Positions 34,776 through 43,494 of a stretch of DNA of 64,000 nucleotides are shown in pieces. Origin of the DNA: Deltaproteobacteria bacterium HGW-Deltaproteobacteria-15 (lineage in GTDB: Bacteria; Desulfobacterota; DSM-4660; Desulfatiglandales; HGW-15); NCBI GenBank assembly GCA_002840535.1, contig PHBH01000012.1, positions 1-64,000 on the forward strand, in the 5' to 3' direction. The notes below the pieces were generated by a model. The model was given only the letters and a program-made list of their open reading frames with translations. It was not told the origin of the DNA and searched no databases. The position numbers and the translations under genes are program-made. Positions within the stretch are counted from its first letter, which is position 1; every line of letters starts with the position of its first letter.

Positions 34776-34842
34776 CAGCCACGAAAACACGAAGCCACAA
34801 AGTTTCACCCATCTTTGTGTCTTTGTGTCTTAGTGGCGGGCT
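34776..34842. repeat. 'ACACGAAGCCACAAAG' palindromic repeat overlapping large-subunit 3' end
   Basis: CCACGAAAACACGAAGCCAC on the left faces TCTTTGTGTCTTTGTGTCTT and AGTGGC on the right. The large-subunit gene ends inside the right arm, so its last residues (ATKTQRHKDG) are repeat-encoded. Confidence 0.7.
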
Positions 34843-37138
34843 GCTGCATTTTCCTTTTGCGGATGAGGTCATATACACGTTCGGCCTTAAGAGGAAGATT
34901 GGTTATTCGGACCCCGCAACCATTTGCCACTGCATTGGCCACCGCAGGAACCGGACCGTCTATGCCGATCTCTCCTGCGCCCTTGAGGCCGAAGGGACCA
35001 CTCTGCTCATACAACTCTACGGCAATGGTTTCCATGTCGGGCAGATCGAGGGAAGTGGGAACAATGTAAGTGCTGAAGTCCGGTGTCTCGCATCTTCCTT
35101 TGTCCGCTCTAAATTCCTCCATGAGGGCATATCCCAGTCCCTGCGCTATTCCGCCTTGGATCTGCTGCTCCAGGATCTGCGGATTGATGACCCTGCCGCT
35201 GTCGGTCACAGCCAGGTATCTCTTGACCTCAACTGCGCCGGTCAGCCGATCCACTTCCACGCAAGCCATGTGAACCCCATAGGAGAAGATGAGGTGCGGG
35301 ATGCCGTGCAGCCTCAGGTCGGGATCCGATGTGACGGACTCTCTCGAGACCGGCGCACGGAAACGGGATGTCACCACCCTCTCGGCCGTGCCGAGAAGAC
35401 GGGCCAGCATTCCAAGTGGAATCTCTTTACCTGAGGGAAGATGTCTGATCAGCCCAGGCACAAGGGCCATCTCCTCGTGCCCTGCGGCCATGAGGAGGTC
35501 TGCCGCCTTTTCGAGCACGCGGCGCTTCATGGAGCCGGCAGCGACGATGAGCGCGTTGCCGAACGTATAGGTTGTGCGGCTTGCGGAAGCGGACCCGGAC
35601 GGCAGGGTCTCCGACGTATCAGGCAGCACGAGCTCCATGTGCAGGCTGTCCTGGCCCAGGATATCTCCTGCGATCTGCAGGCAGGTGGCGTCGTTTCCCT
35701 GTCCCATGTCCACTACCCCGCAGTAGACACGAAATTTACCCTCCTCCGTGATCTCGATCTTTGCATTGGCCGTATCGGGAACGACAGGTCCATAGCCCAT
35801 GCCCTGCATCACGCAGGCGATGCCCACTCCCCTGGTCCGGAAAGCACCGGCAGCCTCCTTCCACTCCTGCCTGTTCTTCCACATGGGATGGTCCCGGAGC
35901 GTTTCAAGGCATGCCGTAATGCCGGTCGATGTGGTCAGGGTCGCCCCGACCCCGTTCTTGTCCCCCCTCTTCAACGCGTTTCGCAGACGAATTTCCAGGG
36001 GTGAGATCCCAATCTTCTCGGCCATCATGTCCACGATTTGTTCCATGGCCGCATTGACCTGGGGAACTCCAAATCCCCGAAAAGCGCCGCTCAAAGGATT
36101 GTTGGTGTAGACCGCCCACGCCTTCAGGCTGCAGTGGGGGATGCGGTAAGGACCGGCTGCATGCTCCAGCCCAAGGGCCATTACAACACCTCCGAGGTGG
36201 TCGTAGGGGCCGGTGTCGTAAAGGATCTTCGCCCGCAGCGCATGAAAGCAGCCGTCCTTCCCGGCCCCGAGTGTATAATGGAGGCGCGCCGGGTGACGCT
36301 TGGCGCTTGCCAGGAAGCTCTCCTCCCGGTGCCACACTATTTTCACGGCTCGATCGGGATGATGGAGAGCCGCAAGCCCGAGCAGGCTCTGGACCGTGAT
36401 GCCGTCCTTGCCTCCAAAAGCGCCACCGCAGAAGGGCGCGATGATGCGGACTTTGTCCAGACCGAGACCAAGGGCTTCGGCCACCTCTGCCCGATCACGG
36501 AAAGGGGTCTGTGTGGAGACCGTGATCTCCAGGGATCCCTCTTTGAAAACAGCCCATCCTCCTTCAGTCTCCAGATACGCGTGCTCCTGGTATGGAAGTC
36601 GAAACTCGGCCTCCACAACATAATCGCATTCCTTCAGACCGGCTTCGCCTTCTCCCTTTTCGATGGCTCCCTTGAGCAGCACGTTGCCCCCGGGATGGTC
36701 TTCATGGATGAGAACCGTTTCGCGCTCCATAGCTTCTTCCGGATCGAAAACAGGGGGAAGCGGCTCCAGATCCATTTCGATCCGTTCCAGTGCGGCCGCC
36801 AGCGAGTCCCTGTCGTCTGCAATCACAAGAGCGACAGGATCCCCGGGGAACCGGATCCTGTCGTCAGCGAGCACGGGCTGATCCTTGCGCACAACCCCCT
36901 GCCGGTTCGTCCCTTTTACATCTTTGGATGTGAGAACGGAGAGCACTCCCGGAACCCGCCCGGCCGCTTCCGCATGGACCGCCTTGATCCGGGCGTGGGC
37001 CACCCCCGCCCGCTTGACCCCTGCCCAGAGCATGCCCGGACAATGGAAATCAGCCGCATACCGCTCTTTCCCGGTCACCTTGGCATAGGCATCAGCCCTC
37101 GGGATGGTCTTTCCGATTTCGAGAATTGTGTTCTTCAT
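34805..37138 (-). CDS. Molybdenum hydroxylase large (Mo-binding) subunit (system 1)
   Basis: The 777-residue catalytic subunit has the aldehyde oxidase a/b hammerhead domain (YAADFHCPGMLWAGVKR...DVKGTNRQGV) and Mo-binding domain: FCGGAFGGKDG, PLSGAFRGFGVPQVNAAMEQ, MGQGNDATCLQIA, and LKGAGEIGIDGPVPAV with the catalytic glutamate of GAGE. It lacks the AYxCSFR loop of CO dehydrogenase, so the substrate is more likely an aldehyde, purine or N-heteroaromatic or aromatic CoA compound. The order large, 2Fe-2S, FAD is consistent with a trimer-of-subunits enzyme. No clear ribosome site precedes the ATG; an old copy of this start lies 210 bases upstream. Confidence 0.9.
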   Translation of the reverse strand: MKNTILEIGKTIPRADAYAKVTGKERYAADFHCPGMLWAGVKRAGVAHARIKAVHAEAAGRVPGVLSVLTSKDVKGTNRQGVVRKDQPVLADDRIRFPGDPVALVIADDRDSLAAALERIEMDLEPLPPVFDPEEAMERETVLIHEDHPGGNVLLKGAIEKGEGEAGLKECDYVVEAEFRLPYQEHAYLETEGGWAVFKEGSLEITVSTQTPFRDRAEVAEALGLGLDKVRIIAPFCGGAFGGKDGITVQSLLGLAALHHPDRAVKIVWHREESFLASAKRHPARLHYTLGAGKDGCFHALRAKILYDTGPYDHLGGVVMALGLEHAAGPYRIPHCSLKAWAVYTNNPLSGAFRGFGVPQVNAAMEQIVDMMAEKIGISPLEIRLRNALKRGDKNGVGATLTTSTGITACLETLRDHPMWKNRQEWKEAAGAFRTRGVGIACVMQGMGYGPVVPDTANAKIEITEEGKFRVYCGVVDMGQGNDATCLQIAGDILGQDSLHMELVLPDTSETLPSGSASASRTTYTFGNALIVAAGSMKRRVLEKAADLLMAAGHEEMALVPGLIRHLPSGKEIPLGMLARLLGTAERVVTSRFRAPVSRESVTSDPDLRLHGIPHLIFSYGVHMACVEVDRLTGAVEVKRYLAVTDSGRVINPQILEQQIQGGIAQGLGYALMEEFRADKGRCETPDFSTYIVPTSLDLPDMETIAVELYEQSGPFGLKGAGEIGIDGPVPAVANAVANGCGVRITNLPLKAERVYDLIRKRKMQQPATKTQRHKDG

Positions 37139-37156
37139 ACGTGTTGAGGATTTGTC

Positions 37157-37511
37157 TTGAAAGATGAACGTCGAACATCGAACGTCGAGCGTCCAACATC
37201 GAATAAAAAATCAAATACCCAATTCACCGGACACCCAAAAAGTGCACCCGTTCTGTCTCTTTCGATCTTCATTCGTCTTTTCCCATTCGACGTTCGACGC
37301 TCTACCCATCCTACACGGCTTTCCGATTTCCAGTATGGTGTTCGTCATGAGTCAGTTGTCATCGGTCAGTGGCCGGTTTCGATGGGTCTCGTTCCGCATC
37401 CACGATATCGTGTTATTCGTCTTCTTCGCTGCAAAAGAAAAGGAAATTCTCACCATTGAAGAGCACGAAGGACACGAAGAACGACAAGTTCAATGTTTTG
37501 CTGCTTACTGC
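37157..37511. repeat. Repeat-filled gap upstream of system 1 hydroxylase
   Basis: This 370-base gap holds GAACGTCGAACATCGAACG/CATTCGACGTTCGACGCTC arms (37164-37298), a half repeat TCTACCCATCCTACAC (37300-37315) related to the REP-like element at 45161, and TGCTTACTGCTTACTTCTCACTGC (37500-37526 region) that supplies the hisC-like gene's stop. A relic of the downstream gene's 5' end lies at 37319-37348. No intact gene was seen. Confidence 0.6.
37319..37348 (-). pseudogene. Relic of a hydroxylase large-subunit gene start
   Basis: These 30 bases match the first ten codons of the large-subunit gene (37109-37138) at 26 positions and read M-T-N-T-I-L-E-I-G-K against M-K-N-T-I-L-E-I-G-K. After the tenth codon the similarity stops at repeat DNA (TGTAGGATGGGTAGAGCG). 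It looks like the stub of an earlier or duplicated gene that was cut by repeat insertion or deletion. Confidence 0.6.
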
Positions 37512-38636
37512 TTACTTCTCACTGCTTACTGTTTTTATGATTCCCGCAAGCGCCTCCACAAACGCTTCCATGGCATCGGCCAGGGAGATAGTCAAACGGA
37601 TGTAGTTGGGAAAGCGGAAGCCGGTCATTGTTCGGATCATGACTCCCTTCTTCATGAGCGCACGGTATGCAAGGGTATCGCTCATGGGGAGCTTGATCAT
37701 CACGAAGTTCCCCTCACCGGACACGAACGGGAGACCCAGAAGTTGGAGTTCCCTGCATACCAGCTCCTTCCCGCGGCGCACCATGTCGCGCGTCCGAAGG
37801 ATGTGCTCCTTGTCGTCCAGTGCGGCCAGTGCGGCTTCCTGGGCAACCCCGTTGACGGAATAGACGACACAGGTGCGGCGGATGATGTCCACGACCTCCA
37901 GATCCCCCGCCAGATAACCGATGCGGAGTCCTGCCAACGCGTACATTTTCGAGAAGGTCCGGAACACGACCAGATTTGGATACTCCTTGATCAACGAAAT
38001 CCCATCCGGAAAATCCTCGTCTTCCACAAACTCGAGGTATGCCTCATCCACCACGACGATCTGCCGGCCGTCTACTGCATCCAGAAAATTCCTCAATTTT
38101 TGTTTGTTCCAGTACGTGCCGGTGGGGTTGTTGGGATTGCAGACAAAAAGAATCTTGGTGCGGCCGTCGATCCGTCGGAGCATGGACTCGTCATCGAAAC
38201 CGAAGTCTACGAGGGGAACCAGGCGAGCCTCGTATCCGGAGAATTCGGCAACCCATTCATATACCGCAAACGTCTTGTCCGCGGTGACGATGTTGTCCCC
38301 TTCCTGGCAAAAGGCCTTGATCACAAATGTGATCACCTCGTTCGCCCCGTTTCCCACCAGAAACTGGTCAGGATGGAGACCGAACTTTTCGGCCAGCTTC
38401 ATTCTCAGGTGATAAGCGTCCCCGCTGGGATAGATCGAGGTCTTTGGCGGGGGAAACCGTCTGATGACCTCCTGGGCCTCAGGCGGCGGGCCGAGCGGGT
38501 TTTCATTGTTGTTCAGCCGGAAAAGGCGAGTGCAGCCGTAGAGCTTCTTCAGCTCATCGTCCGGCTTGCTGGGGATGTATGCCTCAAAGCGCTTGATGTA
38601 TTCGGGTACCAGTCGATCCAGAGGGGGAGCCTTCAT
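37512..38636 (-). CDS. HisC-like aminotransferase (histidinol-phosphate type, class I/II PLP)
   Basis: The 374-residue PLP enzyme shows LNNNENPLGPPPEA, GNGANEVITFVIKAF, CNPNNPTGTYW, VVDEAYLEF and FRTFSKMYALAGLRIGY with the Schiff-base lysine of TFSK. This is the histidinol-phosphate aminotransferase subgroup; relatives also act on aromatic or threonine-phosphate substrates, and no other his gene is nearby. GGGAG lies eight bases before the ATG, six bases after the upstream stop, so it is co-transcribed with the RsbW/GNAT fusion. Its C-terminus SSEK and stop are provided by a CAGTAAGCAGTGAGAAGTAA repeat. Confidence 0.88.
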   Translation of the reverse strand: MKAPPLDRLVPEYIKRFEAYIPSKPDDELKKLYGCTRLFRLNNNENPLGPPPEAQEVIRRFPPPKTSIYPSGDAYHLRMKLAEKFGLHPDQFLVGNGANEVITFVIKAFCQEGDNIVTADKTFAVYEWVAEFSGYEARLVPLVDFGFDDESMLRRIDGRTKILFVCNPNNPTGTYWNKQKLRNFLDAVDGRQIVVVDEAYLEFVEDEDFPDGISLIKEYPNLVVFRTFSKMYALAGLRIGYLAGDLEVVDIIRRTCVVYSVNGVAQEAALAALDDKEHILRTRDMVRRGKELVCRELQLLGLPFVSGEGNFVMIKLPMSDTLAYRALMKKGVMIRTMTGFRFPNYIRLTISLADAMEAFVEALAGIIKTVSSEK

Positions 38637-38641
38637 CGCAT

Positions 38642-39949
38642 TCAGGCTCCCAGCTGGAAGACGACCCTGTCTCCATATCCGCCATAGGGGATGACCATCC
38701 GGGGCGTAAAGCCGTTTCGAAGAACTCCGGGCGTGAAGTGGGTATGCCAGGGTTTTCCTATATCCATCTCAAAGAAAACATTATGGATCTCTTCCTTCCT
38801 GAAGAGCTTCAGATGATCGGCGATATTTTCTTCCGCATCTTTGCCATCGAGCAGCGGGCGGAGGATCACCCTGTTCCGGGGCCGATCGAAATGTGCGGAA
38901 AGCACGGAAAACGGATCGCCTGTCTCGCCCTGGTCTTTGACTTTCATGATCTCGCGGGGGAGGACGAGCCTGTCATACTGCTCGCGAAGGAAGTCCTCAA
39001 GATCCGGATGGCACCAGCAAGAGCTGCCCGGGTCCTCATGCATCTGCCTGAAGTAGGCCTTCACAGGAGTTCCTGATCCCTTTTCGTCAACATGAGTGAG
39101 GGTCCCGAGAATTTCGAAGTGCTCTCTGGGGAGGTGCTCGGTTGGGAACTCGTTAAACAGTCCGACTGCGCAGGTCTTACCGAGCGCGGAGATACAGGCT
39201 TCGAGCAGGGCCTCGGGCATGGATGAGCCCGGGCTTTCGCCGAAGACGTAAGGGCCGAAGCAGCCTACGGTCTTGCGGCTCGCCCAGTACCAGATTATCC
39301 CCCCTCCAACCTGTCCTTGAGGGCCCAAGGCAACGGCTGCCTCGTATTCTCCTCCGGCAACCATGTCAAACAGCTTCCCCGGAAAGCGAAAGAAGTCGGG
39401 AAGCAGCCACCCGGGATAGCAGGAAAGGACGTTCTGGGAAAAGATTTTCAGTACATCCGGTTCGGGTTTTGCGATGGAAAACCGCGGGAGAGGGGATGAA
39501 AGCGGGGAAGCTTCCCCCTCGATGGTCGGATAGGATTTCTCTTTAACCAGGGTCAGCAGGATTCCACGCCCGGTTTTCTCCACGTGAAGCCGGTCTACGA
39601 AACGGGAACCGATCAGGAGCCCCATTTGTTCGAGGGCTTTTTCATCATCCGGAGACGCGGAGGCGGTGATATTGAAGAATCGCAGACTCATGCCTTTCAC
39701 AGAGCAGGAGAAGGATATCTGAGCGTAGTACCTGCCGTCCACAGATCGGATCTCGATCTCCTGACCGGAACCGCTGTTGCGACAGAGGTAGGCGAAGATC
39801 TCCTCTGTAGCAAGGCTAAGGGCCGCCATCTCCTTCTGTCCAAGACCCATAGCCAGCGTTGACTGCTCGACAAAGGAGGTCGCAACGGACAGGAAGGCCA
39901 TATCCGTGAAAAGGCGTATGCTAAGGCACCGTCCGACAGTTGAACGCAA
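38642..39949 (-). CDS. RsbW-like ATPase domain fused to GNAT-like domain
   Basis: The 435-residue protein joins two domains. Residues about 1-150 look like a GHKL anti-sigma ATPase: FLSVATSFVEQSTLAMG, MAALSLATEEIFAYLCRNS (N-box), ISFSCSVKGMSLRFFN, and DRLHVEKTGRGILLTLVKEK. Residues about 170-435 resemble the GNAT-like proteins at 29.6-32 kb: AVALGPQGQVGGGIIWYW, SSMPEALLEACISALGKT, then PWHTHFTPGVLRNGFTPRMV and IPYGGYGDRVVFQLGA, matching GYFLGGILPRWFDHDGLLMQ. I chose TTG at 39949, six bases after AAAAGGAGG; a GTG at 39997 lacks a ribosome site. It suggests that the two families work together. Confidence 0.72.
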   Translation of the reverse strand: MRSTVGRCLSIRLFTDMAFLSVATSFVEQSTLAMGLGQKEMAALSLATEEIFAYLCRNSGSGQEIEIRSVDGRYYAQISFSCSVKGMSLRFFNITASASPDDEKALEQMGLLIGSRFVDRLHVEKTGRGILLTLVKEKSYPTIEGEASPLSSPLPRFSIAKPEPDVLKIFSQNVLSCYPGWLLPDFFRFPGKLFDMVAGGEYEAAVALGPQGQVGGGIIWYWASRKTVGCFGPYVFGESPGSSMPEALLEACISALGKTCAVGLFNEFPTEHLPREHFEILGTLTHVDEKGSGTPVKAYFRQMHEDPGSSCWCHPDLEDFLREQYDRLVLPREIMKVKDQGETGDPFSVLSAHFDRPRNRVILRPLLDGKDAEENIADHLKLFRKEEIHNVFFEMDIGKPWHTHFTPGVLRNGFTPRMVIPYGGYGDRVVFQLGA

Positions 39950-40364
39950 AATGGCCCTCCTTTTGTAATCGTCCGGAGCTTGGAGAACATGTCGCACAGT
40001 TTCATAAACGAATAAAAAATCGGTCGTAGTATAGGGAAAGGAGGTGAGGACGTCAAAAGAAAAGGGGGATCTTAACGTCGCTGGGGCAACCCCTTCATGT
40101 TCGAGCGTGAGTCACGCCCTTCACATCTGCAGTTTCATTCGAAGTCCGGAACGCTGTTGACAAATTGCACAAACTCCTGAGTTCTGGTCCTGCTTAAACT
40201 GCTCTCCTCTCCTTGAGAAGATAACATTTGACGTGGGGACGAAGGTCAGGGATCCTGAGAATCCTCGGCGGGATGATTATACTAGGAAAGGAAATTACGA
40301 TATTCATCAAAAAATTTTCCATAAATCCGAGACGACCCTTTCCTGACCAAAGGAGGAATACGCA
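39950..40364. other. Divergent intergenic region upstream of pntAA
   Basis: This 415-base region separates the RsbW/GNAT gene from pntAA. I see no gene. It holds TTGACA at 40157-40162 without a good -10, GGGGCAACCCC at about 40084-40095 as a short hairpin, and AAAGGAGG at 40351 that serves pntAA. Confidence 0.4.
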
Positions 40365-41519
40365 ATGACCATTGGCGTCCCCAAAGAAACCTTTCCCGGA
40401 GAAAACCGGGTGGCCCTGGTTCCGGCGGATATTCCAGCACTGAAAAAGGCGGGATTGGAGGTGGTGGTGGAATCGGGGGCCGGCCGGTCCGCAGGGTATC
40501 CCGACGCTTCCTATGAGCAGAAGGGGGCGCGGATCGCCGTGGAAAGAAGCGACGTCTTCGCTTCGGCGGATGTCATCGTCCAGATCCGGGGATTCTGCGC
40601 CAATCCGGTGCACGGAAAGGCGGATCTCGATCTTTTCCGGGACCGGCAGGTGCTCGTCGGCTTCATGAAGCCCTGCAGCAACGTCCTATACGTGAAGACC
40701 GTGTCCGAACGGAAGGTCGTCACCTTCGCCATGGAGCTGATCCCCCGCATCAGCAGGGCCCAGGGAATGGACACGCTTTCTTCCATGATGACCGTGGCGG
40801 GTTACAAAGCCGCGCTGCTGGCCGCAGACACCCTTCCCAGGATGTTTCCCATGTTCATCACCGCAGGGGGCACCATCACCCCGGCCCGGGTCCTGGTCAT
40901 CGGTGCGGGGGTCTCCGGCCTCCAGGCCATCGCCACTGCAAAACGGCTGGGGGCCGTGGTGCGGGCCTACGATATCCGCCCGGCGGTCAAGGAACAGGTG
41001 GAAAGCCTCGGCGCAAGATTCGTGGAACTGGAGCTGGAGACCGTGGATGCGGAAACCAGGGCCGGGTATGCCCGGGAGATGGGAACGGATTTTTACGAAA
41101 AGCAGCGCCGGCTGCTCAAGAAGGTGGTCGGCGAAAGCGACGCGGTGATCACCACCGCGGTCATCCCCGGCAAAAAGGCCCCGGTGCTCATTACGGAAGA
41201 GATGGTCCAGGCGATGCCCTACGGGTCGGTCATCGTGGACGTAGCCGCGGAAAGCGGCGGAAACTGCGAGCTCACCGAGCCGGGAAAGACCCGGGTCATA
41301 CACGGCGTGACCATCGTGGGCGCCACCAACCTTGCTTCCGCCATCCCCTACCACGCGAGCCAGCTCTATTCCCGGAACATCACCAGCTTTCTCTGCAACC
41401 TCGTCCGGGATGGAAATCTTGTCTTCGACATGGAAGACCAGATCGTCCGGGAGACCATGGTTACCAGAGACGGGGAATTCATGGACAAAAGGATCAAGGA
41501 GGTGCTGGATCAACCGTAG
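40365..41519 (+). CDS. pntAA: NAD(P) transhydrogenase alpha subunit part 1 (PntAA)
   Basis: The 384-residue soluble domain I binds NAD(H). Motifs: MTIGVPKETFPGENRVALVP, AGRSAGYPDASYEQKGA, LIPRISRAQGMDTLSSM, VLVIGAGVSGLQAIATAKRLGAVV (dinucleotide fold) and VIVDVAAESGGNCELT. In this split form the membrane part is a separate gene, as in Rhodospirillum and many anaerobes. The enzyme couples proton entry to NADPH formation from NADH. AAAGGAGG lies eight bases before the ATG. Confidence 0.95.
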   Translation: MTIGVPKETFPGENRVALVPADIPALKKAGLEVVVESGAGRSAGYPDASYEQKGARIAVERSDVFASADVIVQIRGFCANPVHGKADLDLFRDRQVLVGFMKPCSNVLYVKTVSERKVVTFAMELIPRISRAQGMDTLSSMMTVAGYKAALLAADTLPRMFPMFITAGGTITPARVLVIGAGVSGLQAIATAKRLGAVVRAYDIRPAVKEQVESLGARFVELELETVDAETRAGYAREMGTDFYEKQRRLLKKVVGESDAVITTAVIPGKKAPVLITEEMVQAMPYGSVIVDVAAESGGNCELTEPGKTRVIHGVTIVGATNLASAIPYHASQLYSRNITSFLCNLVRDGNLVFDMEDQIVRETMVTRDGEFMDKRIKEVLDQP

Positions 41520-41571
41520 GGTGGGCTGCGTCCACCGAAGAGCGCTCACCTTCTCAAAACGGCAACACTTT

Positions 41572-41761
41572 AGCTCTTTGAAACAAAGAGTAGATGAGCG
41601 CCATTTTCAAAGAGCTCCTAAGAAACTTCATTTCAGGTTTCAGGTTTCAGTGTTCAGGTGTCAGAAAACTGATGAACTATTGTGCTGACACCTGACACCC
41701 GACACCTGACACCTACAGAGTTTCTTTCATCTATAAGCCTGGCGCCGGGGTTGGTTGCTAA
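41572..41761. mobile_element. MITE-like 150-bp repeat inside the pnt operon
   Basis: From 41606 to 41761 the DNA is nearly identical to 23622-23779, including CAGGTGTCAG/CTGACACCTG arms and the end GGCGCCGGGGTTGG. A perfect 12-base inverted pair AGCTCTTTGAAA (41572-41583) / TTTCAAAGAGCT (41605-41616) precedes it. It separates pntAA from pntAB by 281 bases, a gap where these genes normally abut. Confidence 0.75.
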
Positions 41762-41800
41762 AGTGCTACTCAAACCGATTATCATGGATAGGAGTCTGCC

Positions 41801-42082
41801 ATGGAAACCTTTGCCACAAGCCTTACCATCTTCGTGCTCGCCCTTTTTGTCGGCTTCGAGGTCATCACCAAGGTGCCGCCGATCCTGCACACCCCCCTCA
41901 TGTCGGGATCCAACGCCATCTCCGGGATCACCCTGGTGGGGGCGCTGATCTCGGCCGGAACCCAGGCCACTGTCCTGACCTCGGTGCTCGGCTTTATCGC
42001 CGTCGCATTTGCCACGGTCAACGTGGTGGGAGGGTTTCTGGTCACCCACCGCATGCTTCGAATGTTCAGGAAGAAGGAGTAG
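41801..42082 (+). CDS. pntAB: NAD(P) transhydrogenase alpha subunit part 2 (PntAB)
   Basis: This 93-residue membrane protein has three helices and the PntAB pattern: LTIFVLALFVGFEVITKVPPILHTPLMSGSNAISGI, then GALISAG and FATVNVVGGFLVTHRMLRMF. HTPLMSGSNAISG is strongly conserved in the proton path. It ends four bases before pntB. The gap to pntAA is filled by a repeat. Confidence 0.95.
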   Translation: METFATSLTIFVLALFVGFEVITKVPPILHTPLMSGSNAISGITLVGALISAGTQATVLTSVLGFIAVAFATVNVVGGFLVTHRMLRMFRKKE

Positions 42083-42085
42083 CCC

Positions 42086-43486
42086 ATGAGCCCCGTGCCG
42101 GTTCAGATCGTCTACCTGATCTGCGCAGTTCTGTTCATCCTGGGGTTGAAGCGGTTGTCCCGTCCCCGCACCGCGGTTGCCGGAAACCAGATGGGGGCTG
42201 CGGCCATGCTGCTGGCCGTGGTGGTAACCCTGCTCGACCGCCAGATCGTAAGCTACGAGATCATCATCGCCGGGCTGATCACGGGAGCGGCGGCCGGGAT
42301 CCTTCTCGCCGTAAAAATCAAGATGACGGCCATGCCCCAGCTGGTGGGCCTGTTCAACGGCCTGGGGGGCGGCGCGTCGGCCCTGGTGGCCGGGGCGGCC
42401 CTTCTGGAGCTTGTCTCCCTTCATGGAGGAAGCCGCTCTCCGGGTTCCATTTTCATCGTCGCCACGTCCTTTTCAGGGATCGTGGGCGCCGTGACCTTCT
42501 GGGGAAGCGTGGTGGCTTTCGGAAAGCTCCAGGGGTTTGTTACGGGAAAGGCTGTTCAGTTTTCCGGCCAAAACGCGGTCAAACTGATCCTGCTCATGAT
42601 CTCGCTCGGACTGGGCGGTTGGCTTTTCTTCTCCCCCATGAGCGGGTACCTGTACTGGGCCATGCTCCTATTCTCCTCCCTTCTCGGCGTTTTCCTGGTC
42701 ATCGCCATCGGCGGGGCGGACATGCCCGTGGTCATCGCCCTCTTGAACTCTTACTCGGGAGTGGCCGCCGCGGCCACCGGCTTTGTCCTCGCCAACAACC
42801 TGCTGATCATTTCCGGATCCCTGGTGGGGGCCGCGGGCCTGATCCTGACCAACATCATGTGCAAGGCCATGAACCGCTCCCTTCGCAACGTGCTTTTCGG
42901 CGGCGTGGGGAGGGAGCTTTCCGTCAAGGCGGAAGAAGAGGAGACGTACGCCGGGAAGGTGAAGTCGGCCACCGCCGAGGAGATCGCCATGATGCTGGAC
43001 GGCGCCGGACGGGTAGTGGTGGTTCCCGGATACGGAATGGCGGTGGCCCAGGCCCAGCATGCCGTGCGGGACCTGATGAACCTGCTGGAAGCCAGGGGAA
43101 GCGTCGTGGAATTCGCCATCCACCCGGTGGCCGGCCGGATGCCCGGGCACATGAACGTGCTGCTGGCCGAAGCCGACATTCCCTACGAGAAGCTCAAGGA
43201 GATGGACGAGATCAACACCACCATGGAGCAGGTGGACGTGGCCATCGTCCTCGGGGCCAACGACGTGGTAAACCCCCTGGCCCGGTCCCGCTCGGACACC
43301 CCGCTTGCCGGCATGCCCATTATCGACGTGGACAAGGCCCGCACCGTGATCGTGCTCAAGAGAAGCCTCGGCGCCGGCTTTTCCGGGGTTCCCAACCCCC
43401 TTTTCGCCGCAGACAATACCCTCATGTACTACGGCGACGGAAAGGAGGGGATTCTGGACCTCATCGCCGCTTTGAAGGAAACCTGA
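42086..43486 (+). CDS. pntB: NAD(P) transhydrogenase beta subunit (PntB)
   Basis: The 466-residue subunit has about eight to nine membrane helices (residues 5-260) and the NADP(H)-binding domain III at the C-terminus: VVVPGYGMAVAQAQHAVRDL, EFAIHPVAGRMPGHMNVLLAEA, VAIVLGANDVVNPLA, DKARTVIVLKRSL and GFSGVPNPLF. These are standard PntB motifs. It forms the proton channel with PntAB and supplies NADPH from proton-motive force. Confidence 0.96.
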   Translation: MSPVPVQIVYLICAVLFILGLKRLSRPRTAVAGNQMGAAAMLLAVVVTLLDRQIVSYEIIIAGLITGAAAGILLAVKIKMTAMPQLVGLFNGLGGGASALVAGAALLELVSLHGGSRSPGSIFIVATSFSGIVGAVTFWGSVVAFGKLQGFVTGKAVQFSGQNAVKLILLMISLGLGGWLFFSPMSGYLYWAMLLFSSLLGVFLVIAIGGADMPVVIALLNSYSGVAAAATGFVLANNLLIISGSLVGAAGLILTNIMCKAMNRSLRNVLFGGVGRELSVKAEEEETYAGKVKSATAEEIAMMLDGAGRVVVVPGYGMAVAQAQHAVRDLMNLLEARGSVVEFAIHPVAGRMPGHMNVLLAEADIPYEKLKEMDEINTTMEQVDVAIVLGANDVVNPLARSRSDTPLAGMPIIDVDKARTVIVLKRSLGAGFSGVPNPLFAADNTLMYYGDGKEGILDLIAALKET

Positions 43487-43494
43487 CCCCGGGC

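Noticed and set aside
34805..37138. Calling the system 1 and system 3 large subunits carbon monoxide dehydrogenase (CoxL).
   Set aside because: The AYxCSFR active-site loop of true CoxL is missing; FRGFG and QRGHG loops are present instead.
37157..37300. Iterated GAACGTCGAACATCGAACG units as a CRISPR array.
   Set aside because: The units are short, abutting and degenerate, with no regular spacers and no cas genes.
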